Source: an uncultured Paraprevotella sp.
GTDB taxonomy: Bacteria > Bacteroidota > Bacteroidia > Bacteroidales > Bacteroidaceae
NCBI GenBank assembly: GCA_944321345.1
Contig: CALUKY010000010.1
Span: 1-64,000 of the forward strand
Direction: 5' to 3'
DNA length: 64,000 nt
In this document: positions 8,348-17,759 of the stretch, piece after piece
Position numbering within the stretch: position 1 is the first letter of the stretch
Layout of the letters: every line of letters begins with the position of its first letter
The notes under the pieces: generated by a model
What the model was told of the DNA's origin: nothing
Databases searched by the model: none
The model's input: the letters and a program-made list of their open reading frames with translations, nothing else
Translations under genes and position numbers: made by a program

Positions 8348-9631
8348 ATGATAAAACGATATATCAAACAGACGTGGGCCATGCTGCGGCAGCATAAGCT
8401 GTTCGGCGCGCTCTACATCATCGGTACGGCTATCCCGATAGCGATGACGATGATCGTCATCACCTTCCAGTATATCCGGGTGGGGGCCATCTATCCAGAG
8501 GAGCACCGCGATGAGATCTGGATTACCAATCGGACTCATTCACGGAGCTGGACAGGTCCGATTGGTTTATGGGTGGTGAAAGAGTGGTTTTATCCGATGA
8601 AGGGCGTGCAGGCTGTAACGGCTTTCGGAAACAATGGTGAAGGTAAGGTCCTGTTGCCCGACAGCAAAGCGAGTTTGCAGGTTCAGAGTAAAATAACTGA
8701 TCCGGGATTTTTCAAAGTGTTTGATTTTGATTTCCTGGCCGGCAAGCCTTTTACGGAAGCCGATCTGGCGAACGGCAATTTTCGTGCCGTGATTACCGCT
8801 TCTTTGTCACGCCGTCTGTTCGGTACAGAACAGGCTGTTGGGAAAACATTTGCGCTGGATCAGATCCGTTTTACCGTAGCGGGAGTCGTGCGCGATGTAA
8901 GTGCGCTGACACCGCTTACCCATGCTCAGGTGTATGTGCCCTACAGTTGTTTCCAGAAGGAAGAAAATGCCATGAGCCGGGATAATCTGATGGGGCCGTT
9001 TATAGTTTGCATGCGGATACCTTCGGGTGGAGGAGCGGCGGTACAGGCTTATATCGAGGAACGGAACCGTCTGTTCCAGCAGATGCATCAGATAAAGGCA
9101 CCCAATTACAGTTATGTGCAGCCGCCTTGTCCGTTGTGGAAATACAATGTGAACAATCAATCCATGGAACAAGATGATAACGTCAGCAAGGCACTTCGCC
9201 TTTTTGGAGGATTGGTGCTTGTTTTTCTGTTGGTTCCGGCTCTGAATCTGAGCGGTATGATTTCCAGCCGTATGGAAGGACGTTTGCCTGAGATGGGAAT
9301 TTACAAGGCTTTTGGAGCTACCCGTCGTTATCTGTTGGGACAGGTGTTGGGCGAGAATCTGGTATTGACTCTTTTGGGTGGACTGGTAGGATTGTTGCTT
9401 GCCTGGAGTGTTCTGGTTTGGGGGCGTAGCTGGATTTACAATTTTATCTTTCCCGGTATCTATCTGTGGAATGGTCCGGATGTTCTGGTTACGGCGGATA
9501 TGTTGTTCTCGCCCTGGGTATTCCTGTCCGCTTTCCTGATTTGTGTGGTGTTGAATGTGGCTTCAGCCCTGATTCCGGCATGGAATTCCTTGCGCTCGGA
9601 AATAGTCTATTCGTTGAACCAGAAAAAGTAA
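8348..9631 (+). CDS. MacB/FtsX-like ABC permease, pair 2 type A
   Basis: This is a 427-residue type A permease with one N-terminal membrane segment, a periplasmic domain and three C-terminal membrane segments. The coupling motif is GRLPEMGIYKAFGATRRYL. The frame is open from a GTG at 8342, but the copy at 10911 starts with the same MIKRYIKQTWAML, so the ATG at 8348 is preferred. The first 150 bases are nearly identical to those of the 10911 copy, and the last bases before the stop (TTGAACCAGAAAAAGTAAG) are also shared, which marks a tandem duplication of the A-B pair. The periplasmic domains differ more, as expected if each pair recognises a different substrate or partner. Confidence 0.87.
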   Translation: MIKRYIKQTWAMLRQHKLFGALYIIGTAIPIAMTMIVITFQYIRVGAIYPEEHRDEIWITNRTHSRSWTGPIGLWVVKEWFYPMKGVQAVTAFGNNGEGKVLLPDSKASLQVQSKITDPGFFKVFDFDFLAGKPFTEADLANGNFRAVITASLSRRLFGTEQAVGKTFALDQIRFTVAGVVRDVSALTPLTHAQVYVPYSCFQKEENAMSRDNLMGPFIVCMRIPSGGGAAVQAYIEERNRLFQQMHQIKAPNYSYVQPPCPLWKYNVNNQSMEQDDNVSKALRLFGGLVLVFLLVPALNLSGMISSRMEGRLPEMGIYKAFGATRRYLLGQVLGENLVLTLLGGLVGLLLAWSVLVWGRSWIYNFIFPGIYLWNGPDVLVTADMLFSPWVFLSAFLICVVLNVASALIPAWNSLRSEIVYSLNQKK

Positions 9632-9635
9632 GTTT

Positions 9636-10892
9636 ATGATACGTTTGGCATTGAAAAATATATGGGCCCGTAAAAAAAGAAGCGGTTGGCTGCTGGCCGA
9701 GCTGGTTGCCGTTGCTATCATATTGTGTCATCTGATGGACCCTCTGATTGTACAGACTTATGTGAACAGTTTGCCGGATGGTTATGATCCGGAAAACCTT
9801 TATCGTGTGGCCTTTCAGGAATATTCGGATGTTTCGATACGTTACGATAAGGATGCGGCAGAAGATGAGGTGCGTGAGAAGAACATGTGGTACATCCGTG
9901 ACCGGGTGGCCCGTTATCCCGGTGTCGAATCGGCTACATTTCAGGTTGGTAATACAACTCCGGGAAGTCTGTCTTATAGCGTGTCTGCTGTTTGGTGGAC
10001 CGATTCTTTGAAAGTGTCTGTGTTTTGTATCGGTTTTGTTCCCAAAAGCGATTATTTTACCACTTTCCGTTATCAGACTGTCGCGGGGGCTTCGCCACAG
10101 CAGCTTGACCGGATGGAACTTAAAGGTCGTGAACATATTCTCACGGAGACTTACATGCCCGACGGACCGATTTTTGGGCGGACGCTTAAAGACTTATTGG
10201 GAATATCTGACGAACCTGTGGTCGCCACCCTGCTTCCGGTTAAAATCAATATGAATATTCCGCCTCAGCAGGTTCAGTTTGAGAAAATGAATGCTCGGGA
10301 TGCCCAGGCTGTCGTTTTCCGCCTGCGCGATGATATTGATCCGGATAAATTTCTGGCAGATTTCCGTGAGTGGGCCGACAAGGAATTACAGCAGGGTAAT
10401 TACTATGTGAGCCGCGTAGATCCTTATCAGAACTTCGTCAAGTACAGTACTACGTATGTTGAGCAAGATTGTTTGCAGAAGATGATTCTGGCCAGCTTCT
10501 TCCTGTTCTGTATCTTCTTTGGCGTTTCGGGAACCTTCTGGATGCAGACCCGTAGCCGGTGCGAGGAAATCGGTATTCTGAAAAGTTTCGGTGCCACTTC
10601 CGGACGTATCCTGCGCCTTTTTCTGTTCGAGGGGCTCGGTCTGGTTACGGTGGCGGTTTTGCTGGGCTGTGTGATTTATCTGCAGTATGCTCTGAAGTCA
10701 GGACTTTACATGCCTCAAAATTTGTGTTGCAGTCCTTACGTGCACTATTGGTTTGAGTCTTTCAAGGAGCATTTCCTGATTGTTTCGGGCGTGGTCTGGT
10801 TGCTGATGGTTCTGATTGTCAGTTTCGGCATTTATGTCCCGATGCGGGGTATCAGTCGGATAGCACCGACAGAAGCGTTGCACGAAGAGTAA
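9636..10892 (+). CDS. MacB/FtsX-like ABC permease, pair 2 type B
   Basis: This 418-residue type B permease begins four bases after its type A partner, a sign of tight co-translation. The N-terminus MIRLALKNIWARKKRSGWL, the coupling motif TRSRCEEIGILKSFGATSG and the C-terminus ISRIAPTEALHEE are shared with the copy at 12196. One Cys replaces Arg in the R-R-E-E-I-G motif. Periplasmic residues of about 40-275 carry the diverged part. The role is the same as for the other type B permeases: partner in a heterodimeric mechanotransmitting ABC transporter. Confidence 0.87.
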   Translation: MIRLALKNIWARKKRSGWLLAELVAVAIILCHLMDPLIVQTYVNSLPDGYDPENLYRVAFQEYSDVSIRYDKDAAEDEVREKNMWYIRDRVARYPGVESATFQVGNTTPGSLSYSVSAVWWTDSLKVSVFCIGFVPKSDYFTTFRYQTVAGASPQQLDRMELKGREHILTETYMPDGPIFGRTLKDLLGISDEPVVATLLPVKINMNIPPQQVQFEKMNARDAQAVVFRLRDDIDPDKFLADFREWADKELQQGNYYVSRVDPYQNFVKYSTTYVEQDCLQKMILASFFLFCIFFGVSGTFWMQTRSRCEEIGILKSFGATSGRILRLFLFEGLGLVTVAVLLGCVIYLQYALKSGLYMPQNLCCSPYVHYWFESFKEHFLIVSGVVWLLMVLIVSFGIYVPMRGISRIAPTEALHEE

Positions 10893-10910
10893 TATATAAA
10901 GATAACGAAT

Positions 10911-12191
10911 ATGATAAAACGATATATCAAACAGACATGGGCCATGCTGAAGCAGCACAAGCTGTTCGGTTTGCTCTACATCATCGGTACGGCTATTCCG
11001 GTAGCGCTGACGATGATCGTCATCACCTTTCAGTATATCCGGGTGGGATCCATCTATCCGGAGGAGCACCGCGATGAGCTGTGGTGTTCCGAAACTATCT
11101 ATAATGGTAAGGGTGCCATGGGGTCTTTATCCCTAACGGCGGTTAACAAATGGTTTTATCCGCTTCAAAGTCCAAAGGCCGTGACTGCTATACACAGGGC
11201 TTATCCGGTTCTGGTGCAGCTCCCTGACGGAAAAAGCGTGCTTCAGGTAAAGACAATAGCCACTGATGCCGCATTCTTTCAGGTCTTTGATTTTCGGTTC
11301 CGTTCCGGCAAACCGTTTTCTGAATCTGATTTCCGCAACGGCAAACAGTGTGCCGTGATTTCGGAATCACTGGCTCGGCGGTTGTTTGGGGATGTGCAGG
11401 CTGTGGGACGGACCGTGCAGTTCAATTATGCCGATTATGTAGTGTCCGGTGTGGTGCGTGATGTCAGCAGTCTGACTCCGCGTACTTTTGCGCAGATTTA
11501 TATTCCTTACACCTGTCTGGATAAAAATCAGGATCCTTCAGCTTTGTGCGGATCGTATACTGTTGCTATTCGGGTTGACCGAAACAAAGGGCAACAGATG
11601 AGGGCTGAATTTGATGAGAAATTCCGTAAGTATCAGGTGGCAACGGGCGATACGTCGGTTGTGATTGAGAAACCCCTCCCGGCTTGGAAATATTCGGCAA
11701 AGGATTCGGGTGCGGGCGTGCTTCTTGTTGATGGCGATGATATGGTGCGCAAATCCCTGTACCTTTTCGGAGGACTGGTTCTGGTCTTTTTATTGGTTCC
11801 GGCTTTGAACCTGAGTGGCATGATTGCCGGTCGTATGGAAGACCGCTTGATGGAAATGGGTGTTTATAAGGCCTTTGGAGCCACCCGTGGCTATCTGTTG
11901 CGGCAAGTTCTGAATGAGAATCTGATTCTGACTTTGATGGGCGGACTGGTCGGATTGTTCTTGTCCTGGGCTTTGTTGGCGTGGGGAAAGGACTGGGTGT
12001 TCCGATTCTTTTCCATTGACTATTATCTGGACAATTCGGATATCCTGGTTACTGTGGAGATGCTTTTTTCACCCTGGATTTTCCTGTCCGCATTTCTGAT
12101 CTGTGTCGTATTGAATCTTGCCTCTGCCTTGCTTCCCGTATGGCACGCCCTTCGTGCGGAGATTGTTTATTCGTTGAACCAGAAAAAGTAA
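10911..12191 (+). CDS. MacB/FtsX-like ABC permease, pair 3 type A
   Basis: This 426-residue type A permease is a tandem copy of the gene at 8348. Both ends are nearly identical between the two at nucleotide level, and the periplasmic domain (about residues 50-275) is diverged. The coupling motif is DRLMEMGVYKAFGATRGYL. It begins 18 bases after the preceding type B gene and ends four bases before its own type B partner, the same spacing as in pair 2, showing that the whole A-B unit was duplicated. Confidence 0.87.
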   Translation: MIKRYIKQTWAMLKQHKLFGLLYIIGTAIPVALTMIVITFQYIRVGSIYPEEHRDELWCSETIYNGKGAMGSLSLTAVNKWFYPLQSPKAVTAIHRAYPVLVQLPDGKSVLQVKTIATDAAFFQVFDFRFRSGKPFSESDFRNGKQCAVISESLARRLFGDVQAVGRTVQFNYADYVVSGVVRDVSSLTPRTFAQIYIPYTCLDKNQDPSALCGSYTVAIRVDRNKGQQMRAEFDEKFRKYQVATGDTSVVIEKPLPAWKYSAKDSGAGVLLVDGDDMVRKSLYLFGGLVLVFLLVPALNLSGMIAGRMEDRLMEMGVYKAFGATRGYLLRQVLNENLILTLMGGLVGLFLSWALLAWGKDWVFRFFSIDYYLDNSDILVTVEMLFSPWIFLSAFLICVVLNLASALLPVWHALRAEIVYSLNQKK

Positions 12192-12195
12192 GCTT

Positions 12196-13449
12196 ATGAT
12201 ACGTTTGGCATTAAAGAATTTATGGGCCCGAAAGAGGCGTAACGGCTGGCTGATGGCCGAACTGATTGTGGTCAGTCTCATTCTGTGGCATTTTGCCGAT
12301 CCTGTGACGGTGCAGACTTATGTGAATATGTTGCCGGATGGTTTTACCTCGGAGAATCTGTACCGTATTTCCATTCAGGAGTATGATCCGTCTTCTTACC
12401 GCTACCGTGAAGAGGAGGCAGAGAGTGAGACACGACAGGAAAATATGTGGCGTATTCGGGATCGTGTCCGGAATTATCCCGGAGTGGAATCGGCTACATT
12501 TCAGATTGGAGGAGGCGGTCCGGGTGGTAGGTCGTACAGTGCGACATCAATTCAGGTTACTGAAGATATTTCAGTGTATCATATACAAGTTGATTTCGTT
12601 CCCAAAAGTGATTATTTTACCACTTTCCGCTATCAGACGGCCGGAGGACCTTCAACAGAGCAGATGGACCGGATGACTTTGGAGAATGGGGAATTGATTA
12701 TGACCGAGAACATTCTTCCGGATGCTCCTTCGTTCGGGCACAGTTATAAGAATGCTTCTGGAGATGAATTAAAGATTGTAGCTTCCGTTCGGCCTGTTAA
12801 AATACATTTGAACAAACCGCCCAAGCTAGTCCGTTTTGTGAAGTCTGGTGTTCAGAATGCGGAGGCTATTATTTTCCGTTTGCGCGATGATGTGGACCCG
12901 GATGCCTTCCTGACGGATTTTTGGGAGTGGGCCTTGCGGGAGCTGCAATTGGGTAACTATTTTGTGGTGCAGATCGAATCGTACGATCACTATATCAGTC
13001 AGGGATACTTTTCCAATACTTATGATTATGGGGTACAGCTTCTGTTAGGCTCGTTCTTCCTGTTCTGTATCTTCTTCGGAGTTTCCGGAAGTTTCTGGAT
13101 GCAGACACGTGCCCGGCGTGAAGAGATCGGTATCCTGAAAAGCTTTGGAGCCACTTCCGGGAAGATGGTGCGTCTGTTCCTGCTTGAGGGACTGATACTG
13201 ACCACCGTGTCTGTCTTCTTGGGGGCAGTTATTTATTTGCAATATGCTTTGCATACCGGATTGTACCAGCCGGAAAACACTTGCCTCAGTCCCTTTATGC
13301 ATTATTGGTATGAGTCTTTCAAACTGCACTATCTGATAGTTTCGGCTGTGGTCTGGCTGCTGATGGTATTGATTGTCAGTTTCGGCATTTATGTGCCTGT
13401 GCGTGGCATCAGCCGGATAGCACCGACGGAGGCGCTGCACGAAGAGTAA
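12196..13449 (+). CDS. MacB/FtsX-like ABC permease, pair 3 type B
   Basis: This 417-residue type B permease has the same architecture as the one at 9636: an N-terminal membrane segment within the first 45 residues, a periplasmic domain, and three C-terminal membrane segments with TRARREEIGILKSFGATSG. It ends 18 bases before the TolC-like gene. A glycine-rich insertion near residues 108-117 (QIGGGGPGGR) distinguishes its periplasmic domain from its paralogs. Confidence 0.87.
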   Translation: MIRLALKNLWARKRRNGWLMAELIVVSLILWHFADPVTVQTYVNMLPDGFTSENLYRISIQEYDPSSYRYREEEAESETRQENMWRIRDRVRNYPGVESATFQIGGGGPGGRSYSATSIQVTEDISVYHIQVDFVPKSDYFTTFRYQTAGGPSTEQMDRMTLENGELIMTENILPDAPSFGHSYKNASGDELKIVASVRPVKIHLNKPPKLVRFVKSGVQNAEAIIFRLRDDVDPDAFLTDFWEWALRELQLGNYFVVQIESYDHYISQGYFSNTYDYGVQLLLGSFFLFCIFFGVSGSFWMQTRARREEIGILKSFGATSGKMVRLFLLEGLILTTVSVFLGAVIYLQYALHTGLYQPENTCLSPFMHYWYESFKLHYLIVSAVVWLLMVLIVSFGIYVPVRGISRIAPTEALHEE

Positions 13450-13467
13450 CCCTTTTAATCTTCATAT

Positions 13468-15012
13468 ATGAAATCTTTACTGAAATATTCCGCCATTCCT
13501 TCCGGAGCAGCTATGTCTGTCAGTCCCTATTTGCTGTTCCGCCTGTTTCTGGCTGTTCTGTTCCTGTTTCTGGTTTCTCTGCTTCCGGCCCAGAAACTGA
13601 CACCGCGCACACTGACCTTGTCCGAAGCTATAGTGCTGGCCCGCAAGCAAAGTGTGGATGCCGCCTCTGCATTGGGGCAGTTGAAGTCGGCCTATTGGAG
13701 TTACCGCAGTTTCCGGGCGGAGCTGCTTCCGGAGGTGAACTTCTCGGCTACATTGCCCAGCTATCGCAAAAACTATAATGCCTATCAGCAGAGCGACGGT
13801 TCGCACACCTATGTGCGCAATGACTATATGAGTCTGAACGGAGCCATTTCTGTGGATCAGAGCATCTGGTTTACGGGAGGAACCCTTTCGCTCACCACGT
13901 CGCTCGATTATATGACCCAGTTCGGTACCGGCAGCCGCAACCATCAGTTTATGTCCGTACCGGTGGCCCTCACTCTGAACCAGCCTCTTTTCGGAGTAAA
14001 TTCGGTGAAGTGGGACCGCCGCATCGAACCGCTCCGCTATGCCGAGGCACAGGCCAACTTCCTTTCGGCTACCGAGCGCGTGACGATGACCGTCATTCAG
14101 TATTACTTCAACTTGCTGCTGGCCCGTGAGAATGTCAGCATTGCCCGTCAGAATCTTCAGAACGCCGAAAAACTCTGCGAGGTGGCCGAGAGCAAGCGGC
14201 GCATGGGAAAAATCAGCGAGAACGATCTGCTGCAGCTGAGACTGAATGTGCTCAATGCCCGTTCCACGCTTACGGCCAATGAGAGCAGTCTGAAATCGAA
14301 CATGTTCACACTGCGCTCGTTTCTGGCGTTGGGCGAAACGGAAGAACTGATTCCGGTGCTGCCCGACAGCGTGCCGCCGATTTCATTGGAGTATCACGAG
14401 GTGCTGAAGAAAGCTTTGGAGCATAACTCCATTTCCTATAATCTCCGTCGCCGTCAGCTGGAAGCCGACTATCAGGTGGCACAGGCCAAAGGCAACCGCA
14501 GACAGGTTTCGCTCTATGCCCAGGTGGGCTTTACGGGCAGTGACTCCGATTTCGGACGCACCTATACCGAGATGAAGGACAATCAGGTGGTTCAGGTTGG
14601 CGTGCAGGTGCCCATACTCGACTGGGGCAAACGCCGCGGACAGGTCAAGGTGGCAGAGAGCAACCGCGAGGTAGTGCGCCAGCAGCTGCGTAAGGAAGAG
14701 GCCGATTTCAGTCAGAGTCTTTTCGTGCTCACCGAGCAGTTCAACAATCAGGTGAACCAGTTGCAGATTGCTCTGGAGGCCGATGCCATTGCCCGCCGTC
14801 GTTATCAGAGCAACGTGGAAACCTTCCTGATCGGCAAGATCAGCACACTCGATCTGAACGACGCGCAGACCAGCAAGGATGAGGCGCGCCGCAAATACAT
14901 CAACGAATTGTTCTCCTACTGGTACTATTATTATCAGATTCGAAGCATCACCCTGTGGGATTTTGCCGCCCAGACCAATATTGATGCCGATTTTGAGGAA
15001 ATAGTCCGGTAA
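13468..15012 (+). CDS. TolC-like outer-membrane efflux channel
   Basis: This 514-residue outer-membrane factor should form the exit duct for the pump operon. The N-terminus has a long hydrophobic signal region (FLAVLFLFLVSLLPAQ), then the tandem OEP repeats: the first starts with LTLSEAIVLARKQSVDAASA, and the second contains the VPILDWGKRRGQVKVAE motif typical of TolC families. Coiled-coil helices rich in Ala, Gln and Glu follow each repeat. An internal ATG near 13513 would still leave a usable signal peptide. It is 18 bases after the last permease and 33 bases before the response regulator. A second, unrelated TolC-like gene lies at 53716. Confidence 0.9.
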   Translation: MKSLLKYSAIPSGAAMSVSPYLLFRLFLAVLFLFLVSLLPAQKLTPRTLTLSEAIVLARKQSVDAASALGQLKSAYWSYRSFRAELLPEVNFSATLPSYRKNYNAYQQSDGSHTYVRNDYMSLNGAISVDQSIWFTGGTLSLTTSLDYMTQFGTGSRNHQFMSVPVALTLNQPLFGVNSVKWDRRIEPLRYAEAQANFLSATERVTMTVIQYYFNLLLARENVSIARQNLQNAEKLCEVAESKRRMGKISENDLLQLRLNVLNARSTLTANESSLKSNMFTLRSFLALGETEELIPVLPDSVPPISLEYHEVLKKALEHNSISYNLRRRQLEADYQVAQAKGNRRQVSLYAQVGFTGSDSDFGRTYTEMKDNQVVQVGVQVPILDWGKRRGQVKVAESNREVVRQQLRKEEADFSQSLFVLTEQFNNQVNQLQIALEADAIARRRYQSNVETFLIGKISTLDLNDAQTSKDEARRKYINELFSYWYYYYQIRSITLWDFAAQTNIDADFEEIVR

Positions 15013-15030
15013 TAATCCAATAAAAAGAAG

Positions 15031-15038
15031 TAACTTTG
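15031..15038 (+). promoter_or_regulatory. Possible internal -7 box before the response regulator
   Basis: TAACTTTG matches TAnnTTTG but lies only 8 bases before the ATG at 15046 and has no -33 partner. It could give a basal, nearly leaderless transcript of the two regulatory genes independent of the sigma-54 promoter, which an autoactivated system would need. Confidence 0.35.
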
Positions 15039-15045
15039 TCTTATT

Positions 15046-16434
15046 ATGATACTGATAATAGATGACGATAGTGCGATACGCTCTTCGCTGACCCTGATGC
15101 TGAAAAGGGCCGGTAAAGACGTGATGGCCGTATCCGGTCCTGCCGAAGCGATGGACGTGGTACGTGCTTCAGCCCCGCGGCTGATACTTATGGATATGAA
15201 TTTCGGGCTTTCTACCAGCGGTGATGACGGACTCACCCTGCTGCGGCAGATCAAGCTGTTCCGCCCCGAGGTGCCGGTCATTCTGATGACCGCCTGGGGC
15301 AGCATCCAGCTGGCTGTAAAAGGCATGCAGGCCGGAGCCTTCGACTTTATCACCAAGCCCTGGAACAATGTGGCGCTGATGCAGCGCATAGAAACGGCTC
15401 TGGAACTGACGGCCGATCTGGCTGCCGCTCCGGCGGAGGATGTGTTCGACCGCAGCCTGATTGTGGGCGAGAGCAAGCCGCTGAAAGAAGTAATCGATGT
15501 GCTGCGGCGCATTGCCCGCACCAATGCCCCGGTGCTGATCAGCGGTGAGAACGGAACCGGCAAGGAACTGGTGGCCGAAACCATTCATCGCAACAGCATG
15601 CGTGCGTCCAATGCCTTTGTGAAGGTCAATCTGGGCGGTATTTCGCAGAGTCTGTTCGAGAGTGAGATGTTCGGACACAAGAAAGGAGCCTTTACCGATG
15701 CGGTGGCCGACCGTGTGGGCCGCTTCGAGCTGGCCGAAAAGGGAACCATCTTTCTGGATGAAATCGGCGAACTGGATCTGGCCTGTCAGGTCAAGTTGTT
15801 GCGGGTGCTTCAGGACCAGACCTATGAGGTGCTGGGCGACAGCTGTCAGCGCAAGGCCGATGTGCGGGTAATCAGTGCCACCAATGCCGACCTGCCCCGC
15901 ATGATCCGTGAGCATACCTTCCGTGAGGACCTTTTTTACCGTATCAATCTCATTACAGTGCGGCTGCCGGCTTTGCGGGAGCGCCGTGAGGATATTCCCT
16001 TGCTGGCTACCCATTTTCTGGATTTGCAATGCCGTCAGTATGGTCTTCAGCCGGCGGAACTGGAACCCGATGCCCGTCGTTACCTCATGTCCTTGCCTTA
16101 TCCCGGAAATATCCGCGAACTGAAGAACCTGGTGGAGCGCACGCTGCTCGTCTGTTGCAAATCCCGTTTGACAGCCAATGATTTCCGGGCGCACTATGTG
16201 CCGCCGGCCAATGAAAAAACTTCGGAAGAAGAGCATGGCGGGATGACTTCCCTGCAGGGACTTACGCTGGAGGAAGTGGAGCGTCAGGCCATACTCAACA
16301 CTTTGCGCCAGTTTGACGGCAACCTGAGTCAGGCGGCTCTGGTACTGGGCATCAGCCGGGGTGCCCTTTATCGTAGAATGGTAAAATATCAGATACAGAC
16401 CGATGATACGAAAACGGATACCGATACCGAATAG
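15046..16434 (+). CDS. NtrC-family sigma-54-dependent response regulator
   Basis: This 462-residue regulator has three parts. The receiver domain (1-120) has the acidic cluster D6-D8, phospho-acceptor D50 in LILMDMN, and conserved Thr (LMTAW) and Lys (TKPW). The AAA+ domain has Walker A GENGTGKE near residue 166, Walker B FLDEIGELD, and the sigma-54 contact loop, which reads GAFTDA near residue 214 in place of the canonical GAFTGA. The C-terminus is a Fis-type helix-turn-helix (GNLSQAALVLGISRGALYRRM). It overlaps its kinase gene by 32 bases. Its operon is preceded by a sigma-54 promoter (3586), as is the barrel pair (17945), so it very likely controls both and may autoactivate. Confidence 0.95.
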   Translation: MILIIDDDSAIRSSLTLMLKRAGKDVMAVSGPAEAMDVVRASAPRLILMDMNFGLSTSGDDGLTLLRQIKLFRPEVPVILMTAWGSIQLAVKGMQAGAFDFITKPWNNVALMQRIETALELTADLAAAPAEDVFDRSLIVGESKPLKEVIDVLRRIARTNAPVLISGENGTGKELVAETIHRNSMRASNAFVKVNLGGISQSLFESEMFGHKKGAFTDAVADRVGRFELAEKGTIFLDEIGELDLACQVKLLRVLQDQTYEVLGDSCQRKADVRVISATNADLPRMIREHTFREDLFYRINLITVRLPALRERREDIPLLATHFLDLQCRQYGLQPAELEPDARRYLMSLPYPGNIRELKNLVERTLLVCCKSRLTANDFRAHYVPPANEKTSEEEHGGMTSLQGLTLEEVERQAILNTLRQFDGNLSQAALVLGISRGALYRRMVKYQIQTDDTKTDTDTE

Positions 16435-17758
16435 TCTGCGCACGCTGCGCATCGGGTGGCTCTTCTGGCTCTGGGCTTTTCTGCTCGTGCTGGTAGGCCT
16501 GTTGCTCTATGTCCTGCTGCCGGTCACTGAGAGCGCCTTTTACTGGGCCGAGGGTATGGTGGTGTTCAGTCTGCTGTTCCTTTATTATTTCTACCGTAAG
16601 GCGGTGAAACCCCTTCAAACCATCGGCAATGCCATGGATCTGTTGAACGAACAGGATTTCAGCAGCCGTCTGGCACCGGTAGGGCAGCGCGAGGCCGACC
16701 GCATCGTGCAGTTGTTCAACCGCCTGATGGACCAGCTCAAGAATGAGCGTCTGCATGTGCGTGAGCAGAATCACTTTCTGGACCTGCTCATCAGCGCTTC
16801 GCCTATGGGAGTGATTCTTTTTGACTTTAATCTGAGAGTGACCGGCCTGAATGCGGCGGCCCTGCGCTTTTTAGGCGGACTGGCCGAGGCTGATGTCGTG
16901 GGGCATACCATGGCCGAGGTGCCTTCTCCTTTGGCGGCCAAGCTGGCCCAGATTCCGCGCGGAAGCATCGAAACGGTGCGTCTGAACGATGCCATGATCT
17001 ACCGTTGTTCTTCGCTGTCGTTTATCGACCGTGGTCTTTCCCATCCTTTTTTGCTGTTGGAGAGCCTTACCTCGGAGATTGTAAAGGCCGAGAAGAAAAC
17101 CTATGAGAAGGTTATCCGCATGATTGCCCACGAGGTGAACAACAGTGTGGCGGGCGTTACTTCCACTCTCGATTCCCTTTCTGATATTCTGGAACCCTAT
17201 GATGAGGGCGGTGATCTGCGTGCCGCCATGCAGGTCTGCTCGGAGCGTTGTTACGGAATGAACCATTTCATCGCCCGTCTGGCGGAGGTGGTCAAGATTC
17301 CTGATCCCAATTTGCAGACCGTTTCCCTGAACCGTCAGGTTGAGGCTTGCCGCCTGCTGATGGAGCATGTCTGCCGGCAGCATCAGATTTGTCTGTCTGC
17401 CGATCTGGACGCCGCCAATCCGCAGGTGCGGCTCGACACGGTGCTGTTTGAACAGGTGCTGGTCAATATTGTCAAGAACGCTGCCGAAAGTATCGGCACT
17501 GAGGGCGAGATCCGTATCCGTACCACAGCCCGTCCTCTTCAACTGGAGATTGCCGACAACGGAGCCGGTATCTCTCCCGAAGATGAAGACAAACTGTTTA
17601 CTCCTTTCTTTTCGACCAAGCCGACCGGTCAGGGCATTGGTCTGATTTTTATCCGAGAGATTCTGACCAAACACGACTGCGTCTTTTCTTTGAAAACCGA
17701 TTCCGACGGTTGGACCCGTTTCCGCATTTGCTTTCCGGAACCCGTGGTAGAGAAATAA
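16403..17758 (+). CDS. Sensor histidine kinase paired with the sigma-54 regulator
   Basis: This 451-residue membrane kinase has two membrane segments in the first 66 residues with almost no periplasmic loop, so it probably senses within the membrane or cytoplasm. A HAMP-like segment (about 66-115) and a PAS-like domain (about 120-215, ISASPMGVILFDFNLRVTG) follow. The phospho-acceptor His is in MIAHEVNNSVAG near residue 242, an HEVNN box. The ATPase domain shows the N box NIVKNAAESI, G1 DNGAGI and G2 GQGIGL. The H box and lack of an extended sensor are typical of NtrB/AtoS-like kinases paired with sigma-54 activators. The start lies inside the regulator gene, 32 bases before its stop. Confidence 0.93.
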   Translation: MIRKRIPIPNSLRTLRIGWLFWLWAFLLVLVGLLLYVLLPVTESAFYWAEGMVVFSLLFLYYFYRKAVKPLQTIGNAMDLLNEQDFSSRLAPVGQREADRIVQLFNRLMDQLKNERLHVREQNHFLDLLISASPMGVILFDFNLRVTGLNAAALRFLGGLAEADVVGHTMAEVPSPLAAKLAQIPRGSIETVRLNDAMIYRCSSLSFIDRGLSHPFLLLESLTSEIVKAEKKTYEKVIRMIAHEVNNSVAGVTSTLDSLSDILEPYDEGGDLRAAMQVCSERCYGMNHFIARLAEVVKIPDPNLQTVSLNRQVEACRLLMEHVCRQHQICLSADLDAANPQVRLDTVLFEQVLVNIVKNAAESIGTEGEIRIRTTARPLQLEIADNGAGISPEDEDKLFTPFFSTKPTGQGIGLIFIREILTKHDCVFSLKTDSDGWTRFRICFPEPVVEK

Positions 17759-17759
17759 A

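Noticed and set aside
15169-16452. 427-codon minus-strand frame opposite the sigma-54 regulator
   Set aside because: Antisense to a textbook NtrC-type gene; high His/Gln/Leu content is typical of shadow frames.
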